A DNA stretch of 64,000 bases from Isoetes taiwanensis. Lineage: Eukaryota; Streptophyta; Lycopodiopsida; Isoetales; Isoetaceae. Positions 1 through 12,851 of the stretch are shown in pieces. The translations under genes and the position numbers were made by a program. Position 1 is the first letter of the stretch; every line of letters begins with the position of its first letter. The notes under the pieces are model-generated. The model was not told the origin of the DNA. It saw nothing but the letters and a program-made list of their open reading frames with translations, and ran no database searches. The DNA is taken from NCBI GenBank assembly GCA_021234155.1, contig JAJEKV010000004.1, positions 20,873,619 to 20,937,618 of the forward strand, given 5' to 3'.

Positions 1-495
1 TCGGGAGTGATGTTCCCCAATGTGGGTCACATCGCGGCTTTCTAAGAACCCTTCGCCAGAAGGTCCTGGGGTGACGTTCCAGGAGATAAAACATTTCCCT
101 TTGATGTGCTGCAATGTACCTGGCTTTCTTAGCTTTAAGGAAGACGCGGTATTGTCTGACTGCATGTGGGCGTAAAGCAGGGTCTGTGACTTGGCGGAGC
201 AAGCGTTTGTGTTCCTTGCACTCTGCATCAAACCATTGATTACGTGGGAAGGTTGTGTTCCTGGAGGTCCGTCGCGGGCGGCTTATCCCAAAGCATCTCT
301 CTGCCGCAGTCCTAAGCACATCAGTCAGCCGGGCTGTCTGTTGCTCTAGTGTAGGATATTGCAAAATTTCTGCCAGGTCATCTATAAGCATCTGGGCATA
401 AGCCCCCGCATGTTCATAATCCAATCGCAGCTGAGGCATGTGAGGAGCTGTGGCACAGGGGGTTCGCACAACCTGCCAAGCCAACTAGAAAATTG
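1..495 (-). pseudogene. LINE fragment, endonuclease-RT linker region
   Basis: Read on the minus strand this stretch is open from about 495 to the window edge and encodes the linker between the APE-type endonuclease and the reverse transcriptase of a non-LTR retrotransposon. The clearest motif is FPRNQWFDAECKEHKRLL at about 215-275, which corresponds to NAWFDGDCKEKRAEF in the complete LINE at 3.5-6.8 kb and to SWYDDECREQ in the LINE at 55 kb. It is followed by a basic helix and FYLLERHPRTFWRRV, the usual lead into the RT fingers. A TAG stop bounds the frame at about 493. The element continues beyond position 1, so whether it is complete cannot be judged. Confidence 0.8.
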
Positions 496-1749
<1,254 letters not shown>

Positions 1750-1769
1750 AATGAAATGAAATGAAATGT

Positions 1770-3415
<1,646 letters not shown>

Positions 3416-3440
3416 GTTTTGAAATGTTTTTTTTTTATTC

Positions 3441-3471
3441 ACGTCTGCAGACCACCAGGTCTATGAGACGT
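3441..3471 (-). other. LINE copy B 3'-terminal hairpin
   Basis: Outer arms ACGTCT/AGACGT and inner arms AGACC/GGTCT around a 4-nt loop. Relative to copy A the outer stem differs by a T-A to C-G pair exchange on both arms, which keeps pairing and supports selection on the RNA structure. Confidence 0.82.
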
Positions 3472-6400
3472 TCAATAAGTACATTCAACATTATAGAAAA
3501 TATCATCTAATGCATCTTCAGACAATAATGCATTAGTCTCTTCTCCCAAATCTTCTCTCATCAATGAATTATGGCTAATTTGTTCTCTTACATTCAGGAC
3601 ATCTCTTATGAATTTTCCAACAAGTTTACCTTCCAAATTAAAAAACTCCAGTAGAGTTGACACTGAGATATTGTACCTGTTTCGGATCTCCACATAAGCT
3701 GGGCATCTCAAAAGCACATGTTGCTCGTCCTCCACTTCCTGCATATTACAATTCTTGCAAAGCCTCATTTCATGCGGGATATCTCCCCATCTACCAATTT
3801 CCACCCCAAGCCTGTGCGAACTAAGTCGGATTCTGCTAATGGAGTGTCTAAGTTTCAAAGAAATACCTTCTCTCATATACTTGGCCTCTTGGAGTTCTGG
3901 GTTAATATACTGTCGGTAGAACTCTTTCTTTATTTCTGGAACTCTCCAATTCTTCCTACTAACATGTTCTGTAACCCATGCCCGGATATCTTTATGATGT
4001 ATATACAAATCCTGCATATTTAGCCCCCACTTCCACATCCAGTCCTCCACATCAGCATACCAACCCTTCCCCCTTGTCTCCTCTATTGCCAAACGTGGCA
4101 AACTATCATCAGCCCTTTCAAATTGTATCTTATAAAGATACGTGAGCAACTTACACAAAGCTTCTGCCTCAACAGGCAACATACCACATTCGGCCAGCAG
4201 CATATCATACGGAGTTTGCACTTTTGTACCCAATTCTGTTCTCAAAAACTTTTTTTGCACTTTCTCCACCTTTTTCCATGTGTCCGCCGCCAAGCCTGGC
4301 CCCCAAACTTCACATCCATATAGCAATACTGTCTGCACAAGCGTCTTATATAACATCTTTTTCATGTTAAAATTCCAAATTTCCGCTTTACCACTTCGAC
4401 GTTGCATGCTATATAAGGCTTTCAGGCCCGCATTCACTCTGTGCTCTACAGCCATATTCCAGCTAGGGCTCTTGTCAACTTCCACTCCCAAATATTTATA
4501 CGAATTTACCAACTCCACTGACATGCCCTTATAATAAAACGCCAGATGTTCTGTCTTATTAGCTCCAAAGACTATCAATTTTGTTTTTGCTAAATTCACT
4601 TGCATCCCTTTGCTATCACAAAAATGCGCGAGGGCATCCAAATGTTTCTGCATCCCTGTTACTGATCGAGATAGGATGACTACGTCATCTGCATAAAGCA
4701 AAAGCAATATCACATATCCATTTACCAATGTTCCATCCCCTCCATGTTCCACCATCCAGTTTTCCAGTTCATCGATAAACAACCCAAACAATGTAGGAGA
4801 TAAGGGGCAGCCCTGCTTGACTCCAATGTTACTCACCACAACATCTTCACATTCATTGACATAAGGGGGAGAAAGTTGCACCAAGACTTTCTCATATAAT
4901 ATCTTCACCGCTTGTCTTAACTCCATTGGAACCCCAATTAGCTCCATTCTTTGCCAAAGAGTATGTCTATTTACTGTGTCAAAGGCTTTAGCATAATCCA
5001 CAAAAAGAGCATATAAAGGCTTTTTTTTGCCAATAACCGAGTCTATCATGGCACGCAGAGTTATCAAATGATCTATGGTAGACCGCTCAGGTCTAAATCC
5101 CGCTTGCCCCATGGCCCTAACTCCATTCCCTTCCGCCCACATACTAATCTTAAAGTTTAGCATTGTAGCTACAAGTTTTGCAAAAAAACTGCAGATCATA
5201 ATCATTCTATAATTACCTGGATCCTTATCGTCTCCTGCTTTGTATAATGGGATAACTCTGTTGACTTGCCACGAACGAGGAAAGCCCTCTTTTAAAGCTG
5301 CATTTACTAGCTTCAACAACATTGTATGGGTTAGACCTCCAGCCCATTTGAACATCTCTGCAACCAACCCCTGTGCATCAGCTGCCTTACCATTTGCAAG
5401 CTTACTCAAACCTTGTTCCAAATCATCGGGAGTGAACTCATATTCACCAGCAGAGAGATATGTGATCTCTTCCATATCAGAAATACCAGATACATAATAA
5501 AGCTTGCGCACTTGGCCTAATAAGGCATTAGTTTCTAAAATCGCGTCTTGTTTTACACTGGGTTTCAATCTGTTCCAAAATTGCTTTGGATTTAGCAATA
5601 ACTCCTCTACCATTTTTTGCTGCTTCTGATATACATACTTTTTCTTTTTAGACTTAGTCAGCTTTATGTATTCCTTCTTTAGCTTTTCTCTTTCTGCCCC
5701 CTTCGCCTTTTTGAACTCTGCCCTTTTTTCTTTGCAATCCCCATCAAACCATGCGTTACAAGGAAGACCCTTCAATTTTCTTTTTGATATGAAACACGCG
5801 GTGGCAGCATCCAAAACCATTTTGGCAAGCTTCTCACTAAGGGTATTAACATCCTCTGGCCAATCTATTTCAAGCGCCTTTTTTTCACACAATTTCTCAT
5901 ATTGATCCGCCTTATTATATTGCATATTAATCCTTAGCCTGCATGTCGCATCACTATTTATTTTACGTTGCAAATCTTTAACACGTATCACAACTGATAA
6001 TGGTGCATGATCACTTATCTGTGGCATTGCTTCCTCTATTTGAAAATCCAGCATTTGCTTGACAAGGGATGCCCGAGCTAAAACCAGATCCATAACACTA
6101 GCGTCTCTACACGTGAGCTTCCCAGATTGTGGAAATCGGCTTATGCCATTATATATTAACAAATCCAGACCACTACACATATTAAGTACATGGTTACCCT
6201 GTGGGGTGGGCCATCTTATTTTATCCTGTGAGTTGCGCTTCCAACCCTGCTCCTCTACCTCCAAATCATCTAGCATTGTGACCCACACCGGATCACCTTC
6301 TGCACTTGTTATTGCTGCCTGTTTGTTTGCTACTCTTCCATTAAAATCCCCCATCAGCACCACCTCCCCTTCCTGCAAAAGCACCATGGCATCTTGTTCT

Positions 6401-6786
6401 AACTGATAAAAGGGATCATCCCTATCCATATTCCCAGCATTATATACAGGTGAACCTCGTGGCGGAAAATAACACCCTGCAATAAAGATTTTTCCATACT
6501 GTCCTGGGATTTCAACCCAAATATGCTGCGTGGAACCATAATGAGACATTAATTTTATCATATGCCGGATACTTTTTCTTACATAACATGCAACGCCTCC
6601 ATGCCCCTTTAATCTCCATGATTTCTCACACCAGACAGAGTGAAGCAACATAAAATCCTTTATTTCTGGTAAACCCTTTTCTTCATGTTCACAAGTTTCT
6701 AGGAAAAAAATAATATCAACAGTTTCAAACATAAAATTGATAACATCTACTTTATATTGGCTAATTGAATCAATATTCCAACACAC
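3472..6786 (-). CDS. LINE ORF2: APE endonuclease-reverse transcriptase, uninterrupted
   Basis: About 1,104 codons with no stop. Order: endonuclease (CWNIDSI at the start, FFLETCEHEE, GGVACYVRK, VLMGDFNGRV, ISDHAPLSV), a basic linker with NAWFDGDCKEKR, RT (AGFRPERSTIDHLITLR, LFVDYAKAFDTV, VKQGCPLSPTLFGLF, LLLLYADDVVIL), a thumb region (SYKYLGVEV, LYGCEVWGPGL) and a C-terminal zinc knuckle CKNCNMQEVEDEQHVLLRC. The catalytic residues of both enzymes are visible (E of LETCE, GDFN, SDH; FVDYAKAFD, YADD). It nicks target DNA and copies the element RNA by target-primed reverse transcription in the nucleus. The frame opens at a TAG at about 6822 and has no upstream ATG, so the start used is uncertain. 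Confidence 0.92.
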   Translation of the reverse strand: MCWNIDSISQYKVDVINFMFETVDIIFFLETCEHEEKGLPEIKDFMLLHSVWCEKSWRLKGHGGVACYVRKSIRHMIKLMSHYGSTQHIWVEIPGQYGKIFIAGCYFPPRGSPVYNAGNMDRDDPFYQLEQDAMVLLQEGEVVLMGDFNGRVANKQAAITSAEGDPVWVTMLDDLEVEEQGWKRNSQDKIRWPTPQGNHVLNMCSGLDLLIYNGISRFPQSGKLTCRDASVMDLVLARASLVKQMLDFQIEEAMPQISDHAPLSVVIRVKDLQRKINSDATCRLRINMQYNKADQYEKLCEKKALEIDWPEDVNTLSEKLAKMVLDAATACFISKRKLKGLPCNAWFDGDCKEKRAEFKKAKGAEREKLKKEYIKLTKSKKKKYVYQKQQKMVEELLLNPKQFWNRLKPSVKQDAILETNALLGQVRKLYYVSGISDMEEITYLSAGEYEFTPDDLEQGLSKLANGKAADAQGLVAEMFKWAGGLTHTMLLKLVNAALKEGFPRSWQVNRVIPLYKAGDDKDPGNYRMIMICSFFAKLVATMLNFKISMWAEGNGVRAMGQAGFRPERSTIDHLITLRAMIDSVIGKKKPLYALFVDYAKAFDTVNRHTLWQRMELIGVPMELRQAVKILYEKVLVQLSPPYVNECEDVVVSNIGVKQGCPLSPTLFGLFIDELENWMVEHGGDGTLVNGYVILLLLYADDVVILSRSVTGMQKHLDALAHFCDSKGMQVNLAKTKLIVFGANKTEHLAFYYKGMSVELVNSYKYLGVEVDKSPSWNMAVEHRVNAGLKALYSMQRRSGKAEIWNFNMKKMLYKTLVQTVLLYGCEVWGPGLAADTWKKVEKVQKKFLRTELGTKVQTPYDMLLAECGMLPVEAEALCKLLTYLYKIQFERADDSLPRLAIEETRGKGWYADVEDWMWKWGLNMQDLYIHHKDIRAWVTEHVSRKNWRVPEIKKEFYRQYINPELQEAKYMREGISLKLRHSISRIRLSSHRLGVEIGRWGDIPHEMRLCKNCNMQEVEDEQHVLLRCPAYVEIRNRYNISVSTLLEFFNLEGKLVGKFIRDVLNVREQISHNSLMREDLGEETNALLSEDALDDIFYNVECTY

Positions 6787-6831
6787 AATCCTGGCGGTCT
6801 CAAATCCCTATGTCATCAAAGGGTTATCCAC

Positions 6832-6832
<1 letters not shown>

Positions 6833-6867
<35 letters not shown>
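6833..6867. repeat. (GA)n microsatellite, short
   Basis: 35-bp AG tract between the 5' end of LINE copy B and the left terminus of the PIF/Harbinger element. It is the third GA tract bordering these LINEs. Confidence 0.95.
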
Positions 6868-6870
<3 letters not shown>

Positions 6871-7383
6871 GTTGGCCACATGCTGACTTAGAGATGACGA
6901 GAGAGAATACGAGAGAATACGAGAGATGAGAGATGGGGGAGAGATGGGAGAGATGGGTGAGAGTGGGAAAACCCAACTCTCACCTCGAGAGATGATTCGC
7001 CCCTAACAGCCGTTAGGGCCGTTTTCATTGCCCACTAACCAAACAATTAGCCTTAATTTTCGCTGCCTGAAAAAACTGCCCGAAATGTTTCCCACACCGA
7101 ATATCAGGGGCGCCATTTCCCCTGTTTCTTGATCTTCAAGGCCGCCTTATTCTTGCTACAAGTATCCAATTCCTCGAAGCAATTAGCCGACACGATCCGT
7201 ATTCATCCGATCACTTGGGCATTTTCATTATGTTTTTGTGCATTTGTTCATTAATTTCGATCGGCAATTTCCTTTTGTGTCGTCCTTATTCCTGCAATTT
7301 CCTTAAATTCAGATGTCTAAGGCCTCTCGACCTTTTTTTGCCAAGAACCAGCAAGCCTTTCGTGCCTCCTCGGATTGAAAAAA

Positions 7384-8513
7384 TGGCACCAAGAAGGACC
7401 CGGAAAATGACAGGCCAGATCTCCATGGATGTTCAATTGGAGACTAATTCTGAGCCAATTCCCTCTTCAAGACAGTCAAAAGAAAAGAGATCCAAGCGTG
7501 TATTCAGCGAAATTCAGGCACCCTCCAATATTGTGAGTGAATCTTTAGAAACCGATTCTGCTTTGGCTATTGTTGTGCATGAGCAGGAAAATTCGAAAGT
7601 GATAGACACAAAGAATAGGAAGTCCCCTGTGCAATGGACAGATCACGGTGTCTCCACATTCCTCAATCTCCTGAACGAGATGAAATTGGTAACCGGAGGC
7701 ACCCTCAACCTCTCCAACACACAGTGGAGGGAAATTATGATGAAATTGCAGCCCTTTGTTGGGGGTTTAGTGGAGCTGAGACAACTAAAGAACAAATGGG
7801 ATAAGCTGCAAGCTAAATTTAAAGATGAGAAGGAGGCTTGTAGCCATACAGGTTCTGAACCATCAAGTTGGCAGTGGTATGACAGAATGGAAGAAGTTAA
7901 ATATGGTGTTACCTCTGATAATCCAATACCAGGTGCTGGTGATGATGGTGAATTTGGCAATGAAGCTTTCGAGGCTGCAGACTTGCATGCCAATTACTCT
8001 TTAATCTTTCATGAATGATAGTTATTTTGAAACTGTTGGAACAGATGCAAAGATTTGAAGACCAATTTGCTGATCCACCCAATTCAAACAATGATGTTAA
8101 CACGGGAAATCCAAGCAGTCCAGTGATGCCAGAAATTCCAATCAATAGGACACCCACAGGAAACCGCATGATTCTTCAAGTCCTAGATCAGCAAAGATGT
8201 AATCCCGGAGTTTGTGGAAAACCTACAAGTAGAAAGAAGTCCAAAGTTGCAAATAGATGAGGACATTGCAATGGGAATATCACGGATGGCAAGCACATTT
8301 GGGGACACAGAGGTGAAGAAATTAGATTTTTCAAAGAAGAAGAAAGTGCAAGAAAAATTGAGTTAAGGGAATTGGAAACAATAAGATCTGCAAACAATCA
8401 CGAAAATTGCAGAGTCAATGGCTGCAATGACTCAAAGCATATGTGAAATGACAAAGGAGACCTTGCTGGAAATTGCCAAACTTGCTGCCAACAAGAAGGA
8501 CTAAAGGTTCGTT
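7384..8513 (+). pseudogene. Myb/SANT-like DNA-binding protein of a PIF/Harbinger element
   Basis: The open part (7384-8018) starts MAPRRTRKMTG and contains a Myb/SANT-like domain (Myb_DNA-bind_3 type): VQWTDHGVSTFLNLL, LNLSNTQWREIMMKLQ, LRQLKNKWDKLQAKFKDEK, SSWQWYDRMEEVKYG. In this superfamily the protein binds the element ends and helps import the transposase. A basic, Ser-rich leader precedes the domain. After 8018 the homology continues through frameshifts (8041-8257, then MGISRMASTFGDTEVKKL at about 8272 and MTQSICEMTKETLLEIAKL at about 8428), typical of the coiled C-terminus. A diverged N-terminal copy lies at 12,041. In-frame codons upstream of 7384 (TSKPFVPPRIEK) are conserved with that copy, so the start may be further 5'. 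Confidence 0.75.
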
Positions 8514-8701
8514 TTAAGTTATTTGCTTTTTTGAAATTCTTTTTTGGAACTGTCTCAAAATCCACCAGTATTCTTAAATATTAAAGAAGTTGTACAGCCC
8601 TGTTTTTTAGTATTAAATATTGCATACTAGTCACGATCATCCAAATTCGTAAAGGCTACTTAAGCTTCCTCCAATTCTTGCATGCAAGCCCATTGACAGA
8701 A

Positions 8702-9178
8702 ATGGAGAGAGTCGTGAGCAGAAAGCGCCAACGCTCTCCAAGCCCTAGCTCGAGCTCTTCGAGCTCAAGCTCTTCCTCATCTTATAGAACTCCACCAACT
8801 ACCTCGTCCTCTTCCTCAGAGTTGCCCTATTACTCTGACCACGATTCCTGGCCCACTTCCAGTGAGGAAATTCTTCCCGACAGCAGTGGGGACTCTCGCC
8901 AGTTTAGCGAAATGCCCGTGGAGTTTGGAGAATGGGGTTTGAAGAAAATCATGTTTCTCATGAAGACGAACAAGAAAGCCAGTTTTCCTCCCCTTCTGTT
9001 CAGCCTACAGATCCGAATGTGGAAGTTTTGACCCACAAGAAGATTCACTGCAATTACTCCAAAGAGACAGTCACGACTTTTTTTCGGATGGGGTTTCTGT
9101 TGATCCAGAGGTTTTGGAATGGGCAGCTAATTGCAAGAAGGAACGGGGACTGCCCACATGGAGATTGTATATGTAAGA
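8702..9178 (+). pseudogene. Ser-rich protein fragment inside the Harbinger element, frameshifted
   Basis: Begins MERVVSRKRQRSPSPSS with a long serine run, then an acidic stretch ending VEFGEWG. Homologous-looking acidic sequence continues in a second frame (FEENHVSHEDEQ) and a third (DPQEDSLQLLQRDSHDFF ... VDPEVLEWAANCKKE), ending at a stop near 9178. I do not recognise a family. It could be a third element-encoded protein or a captured host exon. The serine-rich start and basic RKRQR suggest a nuclear protein; that is inference. Confidence 0.4.
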
Positions 9179-9806
9179 CAGAATGACAAATGGTGCCTTG
9201 AAGAGATACGAAACATAACCTTCCGTTGTGTTCTTTGTCCCAGGATCTAGTGGATAAAATTTTTTATGTTTCCTATTTTTGTTTTTGTTTCCTATTTTCA
9301 GTTTGAATCAGGTATCTGTTATGTGGAAAATGGCTTGCATGCCATTTTGTTTTGTTTGTTCTTTTTGTTTTCGTGAAGAAACACATTGCATATTTCCCAT
9401 GCAGATTGCCTATGCCCTTTGGGAGGAGTGCCTTATGCTCTTTGTTTTCCTATGCACTTTGATTGTAACCTTGCTGATGAGATACTGCACTGTTTTAAAC
9501 AGTGCAGTAAAAAAAAATGTACTGGAAAATTTCTTTTGAATATAAAACTTGTTTATCTTCCTTTTCCACTGTTGTTGAAATTTTATAATATTTTATGTGT
9601 ATCAATGTGAAGTTCATTTGACTCAGAAATGCATGTTACCTCCTGTTCAGTTCTCATAATGACAGTTTTTCGAGCATAAAAATCAGGCCACAAACACATT
9701 TAACTTTGTCTCATTTTGTAACAATCGATTAACAAATCAGAATTAAAGAGATTACGTGAAATACAATTGATTTTGAATTTCATTCTTCTGGTTGCAAAAA
9801 TTCATT

Positions 9807-10982
9807 CACTCAAAGGATGACATGGCCATCCAAATTCTCAAATAGCACGTGCCTCATTTGATCACCCTGTTTTTTTAAGGACCTGTTAATGGCTTCTGTT
9901 TCATAGTAATATATTGGTGGAGGGTCTTCTTCAATTGGCAGCATATCCCAACCCTTGTCTTGCATTATACAAAAGTTCCAAAGAACACAACATGCATGTA
10001 TAATCTTGGAGGCTTTGCCAACATGCACAGGCAAGTGTTTCAAAATTCTAAACTTTTCCTTGACAATCCCAAATCCATTTTCTATACACACTCTGCCCCT
10101 ACAGATCCTTCTGTTAAACTTTCCATATGCACCCGATTTTGAGGAAAGACTTTAAGGAGGAAGGGCCTTCTTTGGAATGTTTGAATCACCTAATAGTAAA
10201 GGTGGAATATTTACCTGAACTTCACGATCAAGAGGGTGCCCTTTCTTGAGTTCACGCCACTCGTCGGGGTCACCATAGGTTCTGTAAAATTTGTTTTGAG
10301 GCAATTTTATTGTAAATGGAGCTTCTCTTGAACTGGTTGGAATCATGGATTGAACACGCTCGGTCACACAAACATTTATAAACAATCGCTATGTGTAACA
10401 ATTCCTTGCATGAGACATGAGTGCCTCTTATGTCTGGCTGTAATAGTCTTCCCCATTGTCCTTTTTTTGGGTTTCCTCCATAAAAAATATGAGAACCGAT
10501 CAACTGCACCATATACATTGGGCAACCCGGTTGCATCATGGAATTCCTTAATACAATCGGGTTAATCTTGCACCTGTAGGCATTGCAACAAAACGTTTGT
10601 ACAACATTGTCTTGAAGCCAATACAAGCGTGACTTTCTTGGTATATTTACTCGCTTTGTTGCTTTCCCAACATAAAAATCTCGACCGACATGTAATGGCA
10701 TATCCGTGTGCAAGAAAATACGAGAACCATAGCAACCGCTTTCCTCGGATCAACAGGGGGCCTTACTTTAATACCGGCCCCGACAAGATAGGGCACAATT
10801 AAACCTACCAATCTCTCAAATGTGGCTCTCTTCATCCCGTAAAATTGGTGCCACATATCATCTTCAAAGGAAGCTATACAATTCCATGCGTGGTTATCGA
10901 TATTATCCCATTGTGTTTCTCGCCTTGGAGCAATCCAAAATCTTCTTGGTGGTCTTCTAACCCCGCTGGAACCAAGAACCAT
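9807..10982 (-). pseudogene. PIF/Harbinger DDE transposase (HARBI1-like), frameshifted
   Basis: Minus-strand frames combine into a DDE_Tnp_4-type nuclease. N-terminal part (10,982-10,650): WHQFYGMKRATFERLVGLIVPYL and DPRKAVAMVLV. Middle: FHDATGLPNVYGAVDR (first catalytic Asp) near 10,510, DIRGTHVSCKELLHIAIV in another frame, then LLLGDSNIPKKALPP (second catalytic Asp, GDS) at about 10,165-10,190. C-terminal: ENGFGIVKEKFRILKHLP and ASKIIHACCVLWNFCIM at 9,955-10,085, where the family has its conserved E-x-x-FG-x-(L/V)K motif. At least four frameshifts and internal stops rule out activity. It lies convergent to the Myb/SANT gene, the standard PIF arrangement. Confidence 0.85.
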
Positions 10983-11479
10983 TAACGCCGCAGATGCTAA
11001 AAAAACATACCATTGTTGTCTTCTAAAACATCATCATCGAACAGGGTCATTGATCTTCGAGCTCATTGAGTTCCAATAGCTGCAAACAAAGATATCTCAG
11101 AATGCAAACCGAAAGTGTCAAAGCACGAAAAAGCATGGCAATCATACCAAGAATGACCGGATCCATGGTTTAGTGGCCGGAATCGAAAGAAAGGGGAGGG
11201 AAAACTAGAAATGAATTATCCCACATATAGCCCGAACCAAGAAATACTGAGGGCTTGAATATCCCACAATTTGGCCCAATTGAACGTTATTTATCGAATT
11301 ATCCCACATTTTCTCGTCGGTAGGAATTGATCGCGGATCGAAAATCCGCAAACAAGCGAAAAAATCGCCAATAACAGAGGCTGTTAAGCCTCGAGAGACA
11401 ATCGTCTCTCCTCTCCTCCCAAAAAAATACGTACATTTCGGGGAGGAACCGTATGTGACGAGAGATGGATTTTTTTACG

Positions 11480-11506
11480 AGCATGTGGCCGACGTTGGCC
11501 ACATGC
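11480..11506. repeat. Palindromic junction between two tandem Harbinger elements
   Basis: The right terminus of copy 1 (ending GCATGTGGCC at 11490) and the left terminus of copy 2 (starting GGCCACATGC at 11497) are separated by only GACGTT. Together they form a 26-bp near-perfect palindrome. Confidence 0.8.
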
Positions 11507-12260
11507 AGGCTGAGAGATAAAATGAGAGATGGGGAGAGATGGGAGATGGCGAGAGATAGGGGGAGAGACAAATATTTGACTCTCCCCTTGAGAGACAATT
11601 GGCCCCTAACTATTGTTATGGGCATTCCCATTAGACCTCTCGCACCTTTTACGGTTAGGGCCATAATGGCCGGTTTATTTTTTTTTGGCTCCCAAAAACT
11701 CTCGCCGGAAATGGAGGCCCCAATTCCGACCCCTGTTCAAGAATTGATGCCCCACTTCTTGCTTTGATTGTCTGACTCTCTTTAACAATTCCGATCTCAA
11801 TTCCGCATACAGGCAAGAAGATCACCCTTGCAAATCAAATTCTGAAGGCAATAAGAGTAAGTTTTGAATTATCTAGTCTGATATAGTTCTTGAAACCTTC
11901 TGATATAAAATGTGATCAAGATCTAATTCAATGCTAATTTCTGCAATATCAATCATCAAATCATGACAAGAGCTACTCGATCTGCCCTACCATTAACTAC
12001 TAAGCCATTTGTGCCTCCTAGATCCGAAAATTTGCCTTCAGATGCCTAAGAAAATTACTAGACAAGTTTCGGCCCCAGTTGCAATGGAGATTAATTGTCA
12101 ACCTCAAGGTGCAAAAGATTGCAATCCAAGGAAGAAGAGAAAGGAGTTGTCCATAAATCTTGGTGAGTCGATGGCCCCCCAAGATTCTTTGACATTGATT
12201 GTTCATGATAATCAGACCGATGCAATCCAAACCAAGAAAAGAAAACGAGGTTAATTTACC
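11497..12260 (+). mobile_element. PIF/Harbinger element copy 2, left part only
   Basis: Starts with the same terminus as copy 1 and the same GAGAGATGGG-rich subterminal DNA. It then carries a diverged Myb/SANT-protein N-terminus: KPFVPPRSE at about 12,010 and, in another frame, MPKKITRQVSAPVAMEI ... LIVHDNQTDAIQTKKRKRG (12,041-12,254), parallel to copy 1. Homology stops before the Myb domain. No transposase or right terminus is visible downstream, so the copy is truncated. Confidence 0.65.
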
Positions 12261-12685
12261 ACCTTTCAAAGTATGAAGGCATTCAATCAATGCTATTATT
12301 TCTTTTGGACTTGTGAGTTTTTTTGTTTTTGTCTACCATTCTTTAATATGCCCAAGCATGTTCTTTATCATCCCCAAGCATGAAGGGTGAGCTTTGGTTA
12401 ATGGGAAATTTTATCATATGATCATTAGAGTTCTTGTTCAAAACATGCTATAGTAGCTAGAGCTGTCATATGGTACATGATGGTCCCATTAGAATTTTTA
12501 TTTAAAACATGTGGCATTGTCTTTCAAAAAGTATTTGAAGCAATGTGCCTAAATGACATTCAAATTGGGTGGTGTAGATCATTAGATGCTAGACACATAT
12601 ACCAATAGCTATCTTTAAATTTGATGCAGAACATCTTCTTTTTTATTTTGGTAAGGGGTTGGGGAATGTGCCTGTGCAGCCGCAT

Positions 12686-12707
12686 GGAACGCCGCATGCG
12701 GCGTTCC
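12686..12707. repeat. 22-bp perfect palindrome, GC-rich
   Basis: GGAACGCCGCA followed by its exact reverse complement TGCGGCGTTCC. Could be a footprint of nested TIR insertions or a cruciform; function unknown. Confidence 0.85.
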
Positions 12708-12780
12708 CTTCTCCCCCTGCGGGACGCAAATTTTCAAATTCTTGCTTTCTTCTGGCTTTCGTCCTTTGTTTCCCTGTCTC

Positions 12781-12851
12781 CGTCTTTCCTTCGGTGTGGG
12801 GCGGCCAGCTTTCTCTGTCTACGTCTTTCCTTCGGTGTGGGGCGGCCAGCT
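12781..12851. repeat. Two-unit tandem duplication, period 41 bp
   Basis: A 30-bp block (CGTCTTTCCTTCGGTGTGGG plus GCGGCCAGCT) occurs at 12,781-12,810 and again at 12,822-12,851, within a slightly diverged longer unit. Confidence 0.85.

Larger units (their letters stand above)
6874..11490 (+). mobile_element. PIF/Harbinger DNA transposon, copy 1
   Basis: Bounded by inverted termini GGCCACATGCT (6874-6884) and its complement AGCATGTGGCC (11480-11490). The termini begin with GG as is usual for this superfamily. It carries the two genes expected for PIF/Harbinger: a Myb/SANT-like gene on the plus strand (7384-8513) and a DDE transposase on the minus strand (about 9800-10982), arranged convergently. 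GAGAGATGGG-rich subterminal DNA and a TCGAG/TAACAGCC block occur near both ends. Both genes have frameshifts. No clear 3-bp target duplication is seen, probably because a second copy abuts the right end. Confidence 0.75.
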
